Positions 62,901 to 64,000 of a stretch of 64,000 nucleotides of DNA are shown here, in pieces. The DNA comes from Symbiodinium natans (taxonomy: Eukaryota; Sar; Dinophyceae; Suessiales; Symbiodiniaceae): the NCBI GenBank assembly GCA_905221605.1, contig CAJNDS010002324.1, forward strand, positions 455,001 to 519,000. Reading direction: 5' to 3'. Within the stretch, counting starts at the first letter, position 1, and each line of letters opens with the position of its first letter. Below the pieces are notes generated by a model. The model was given only the letters and a program-made list of their open reading frames with translations. It ran no database searches and was not told the origin of the DNA. Position numbers and translations under genes: made by a program.

Positions 62901-63001
62901 TTGGGATGTTCCTCAGCATACTTTAACAATCCTGAGGGAAATTTAGTATCCCCTATTATAATCCCTATTAAGGACTGTTAGTATAACGAGGAACATCCCA
63001 A
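62901..63001. mobile_element. MITE-like family B, copy 2
   Basis: Termini TTGGGATGTTCCTC and GAGGAACATCCCAA, with an AAGGACTGTTAGTATA segment; 178 bp from copy 1 in the same orientation. Confidence 0.85.
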
Positions 63002-63394
63002 TGCCAAGACATAAGGGTTAAGAAACTGAAGAGCTTCCGTGGGGTCGGTTCCTTGTAGTAGTTGCTTTCCACACACACACAATCGCTACAAAATCGGGTC
63101 AGGGCTGCAGCCCTTCAGCGTTCACTCCAAGGCTACCAATTGCCTATGAACCCCCCCCCCCCCGCCAAAAAAAAAAAAAAATCTTTTTGATAAGGGTAAT
63201 ATCTAGGGATTGTTATCCTTTTTGTGGGGGGTTGGTTCTTAAGCAAGTAGTAGAAGGAGCTTGCCCTACCATCCGAATCTCCAGATCTCGCTGTTTGCCC
63301 TTTTCCCCTTCTGGGGGGGTCGTAGGGTTCCTTACACAACGCCATATTTCTGGTTTACGGTTCATGCAGTTTCCTGGGTTACAGGTACTTCCAA

Positions 63395-63484
63395 TCAATT
63401 TAGGACATAACTCACGTCATGCGTCTTGTCAGGAGCAAGATGAAGCACCAGGAATACGACAGAACTCGCCTCAGCTCCGCTCCG
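63395..63484 (-). CDS. Gene 4: last exon of an upstream gene (partial)
   Basis: An exon-like island with acceptor ACCCGCAG|CGGA and TTTAGGG to the right. One frame gives GAEASSVVFLVLHLAPDK and a stop at 63395; another gives ELRRVLSYSWCFILLL and a stop at 63412. Either way it looks like a terminal exon of a gene extending beyond the window. Confidence 0.5.
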   Translation of the reverse strand, partial: RSGAEASSVVFLVLHLAPDKTHDVSYVLN

Positions 63485-63504
63485 CTGCGGGTTGCAGGAA
63501 TTAG

Positions 63505-64000
63505 GGTTTAGGGTGTCGGGTTTGGGTTTATGGTTTAGGGTTTACGGCTAGGGTTTAGCGTGTAGAGAACCCTAACCCATGCCTAGGCCGCATGCTGCGG
63601 CTTAGGTTTGGGGCGTTTAGGGCTTCAAGTTTAAAGGGCTTTTGGGGTTCAGGGTTTAGGGTTAAGGTTGGGATTTCGTAAAGGGCATGTAGGGTTTTAT
63701 ACTTGTGATAAAGGTTTTTCGGGTATCCAGAGAAGTGCCTCCCGATGTAGAGCCTCACAGCCATATGGTCTAGACCCAAGAGGAACCCTAAACCCTAAAC
63801 CCTAAACCCTAAACCCTAAACCCTAAACCCTAAACCCTAAAACCCTAAACCCTGAACAGTAACCTAGGAATGCAAAAGGGTGCCCTTTTTGTTTCAAAGG
63901 TGTTTAGAAGGGAACCACCTAAACCCGAAAAAAGGGAACAAGGGCCTACTTCGGATCCTAGTGGTTACTTCTCAAAAAATAGGGTCCCCTTTTTGGGGTA
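63505..64000. other. Intronic or flanking sequence at the right edge
   Basis: TTTAGGG-like repeats at about 63502-63565, a CCCTAAA array at 63785-63850 and part of a CTAGACCCAAGAG-type dispersed repeat (about 63768-63962). No exon could be supported. Confidence 0.5.

Larger units (their letters stand above)
62395..63394. other. Intergenic spacer upstream of gene 3
   Basis: It holds a GGGCATA tandem tract at 62398-62495 and two copies of a palindromic TTGGGATGTTCC element. A C-run followed by an A-run lies at about 63151-63180. No clear exon is present. Confidence 0.6.

Noticed and set aside
1-64000. A true chromosome end (telomere)
   Set aside because: Repeats are in short blocks in both orientations across the whole window with exons between; nothing resembles a terminal run.
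1-64000. tRNA or rRNA genes
   Set aside because: No stretch with tRNA A/B boxes and cloverleaf pairing or recognisable rRNA core sequence was seen on reading.

Overview
This window looks like nuclear DNA of a dinoflagellate, most likely a symbiodiniacean. It carries three complete multi-exon genes and the end of a fourth, all on the minus strand in tandem. The exons are short (about 18-165 nt). Nearly every intron I could reconstruct starts with GC or GA rather than GT and ends in AG. The introns are packed with TTTAGGG/CCCTAAA, the telomere-type repeat of plants and dinoflagellates. Unidirectional gene order, GC/GA donors, a kinase with an HCD catalytic loop and a gag-protease-integrase retroelement all fit that lineage. 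No species can be named from the sequence alone. Only short ORFs are visible because no exon exceeds about 165 nt. All long ORFs lie in microsatellites and are artefacts.

Gene 1 (about 28,132 down to 1,228) is a calcium-dependent-protein-kinase-like gene. I could join 32 exons in a single open frame of 2,211 nt (737 codons). The order is: Pro/Ala-rich N-terminus, a degenerate EF-hand, a complete kinase domain (glycine loop, Lys, Glu, HCD loop, [23 protein letters not shown]), a linker helix and a canonical EF-hand. Gene 2 (46,442 to 29,355) has about 19 exons and a CS/p23-like beta-sandwich near its C-terminus. Its 3.5-kb third intron holds a decayed Copia-type element. Gene 3 (62,394 to 47,242) has about 27 exons and hydrophobic, probably membrane-spanning segments, but is otherwise unrecognised. 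A last exon with a stop near 63,400 belongs to a fourth gene. Gaps between genes are only about 0.8-1.2 kb.

The most striking feature is the arrangement of the telomere-type repeats. Exons tend to have CCCTAAA on their left and TTTAGGG on their right (plus-strand view). In sense orientation the introns therefore open with (TTTAGGG)n and close with (CCCTAAA)n, an inverted-repeat architecture that could fold each intron into a hairpin. Superimposed on this are locally homogenised variant arrays (TCTTAGGG, CCCCTAAA, CCCTAAAA, CCCTCTAAA, TTTATAGGG and others), two large TGTC/TGTCTC microsatellites, a purine-only GGAGGAGGGG block and at least six families of short palindromic MITE-like elements.

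All exon boundaries were inferred by hand from reading frame, splice dinucleotides and conserved motifs. Transcript data would be needed to confirm them. The central part of gene 3 (about 49.5-54 kb) is the least certain.
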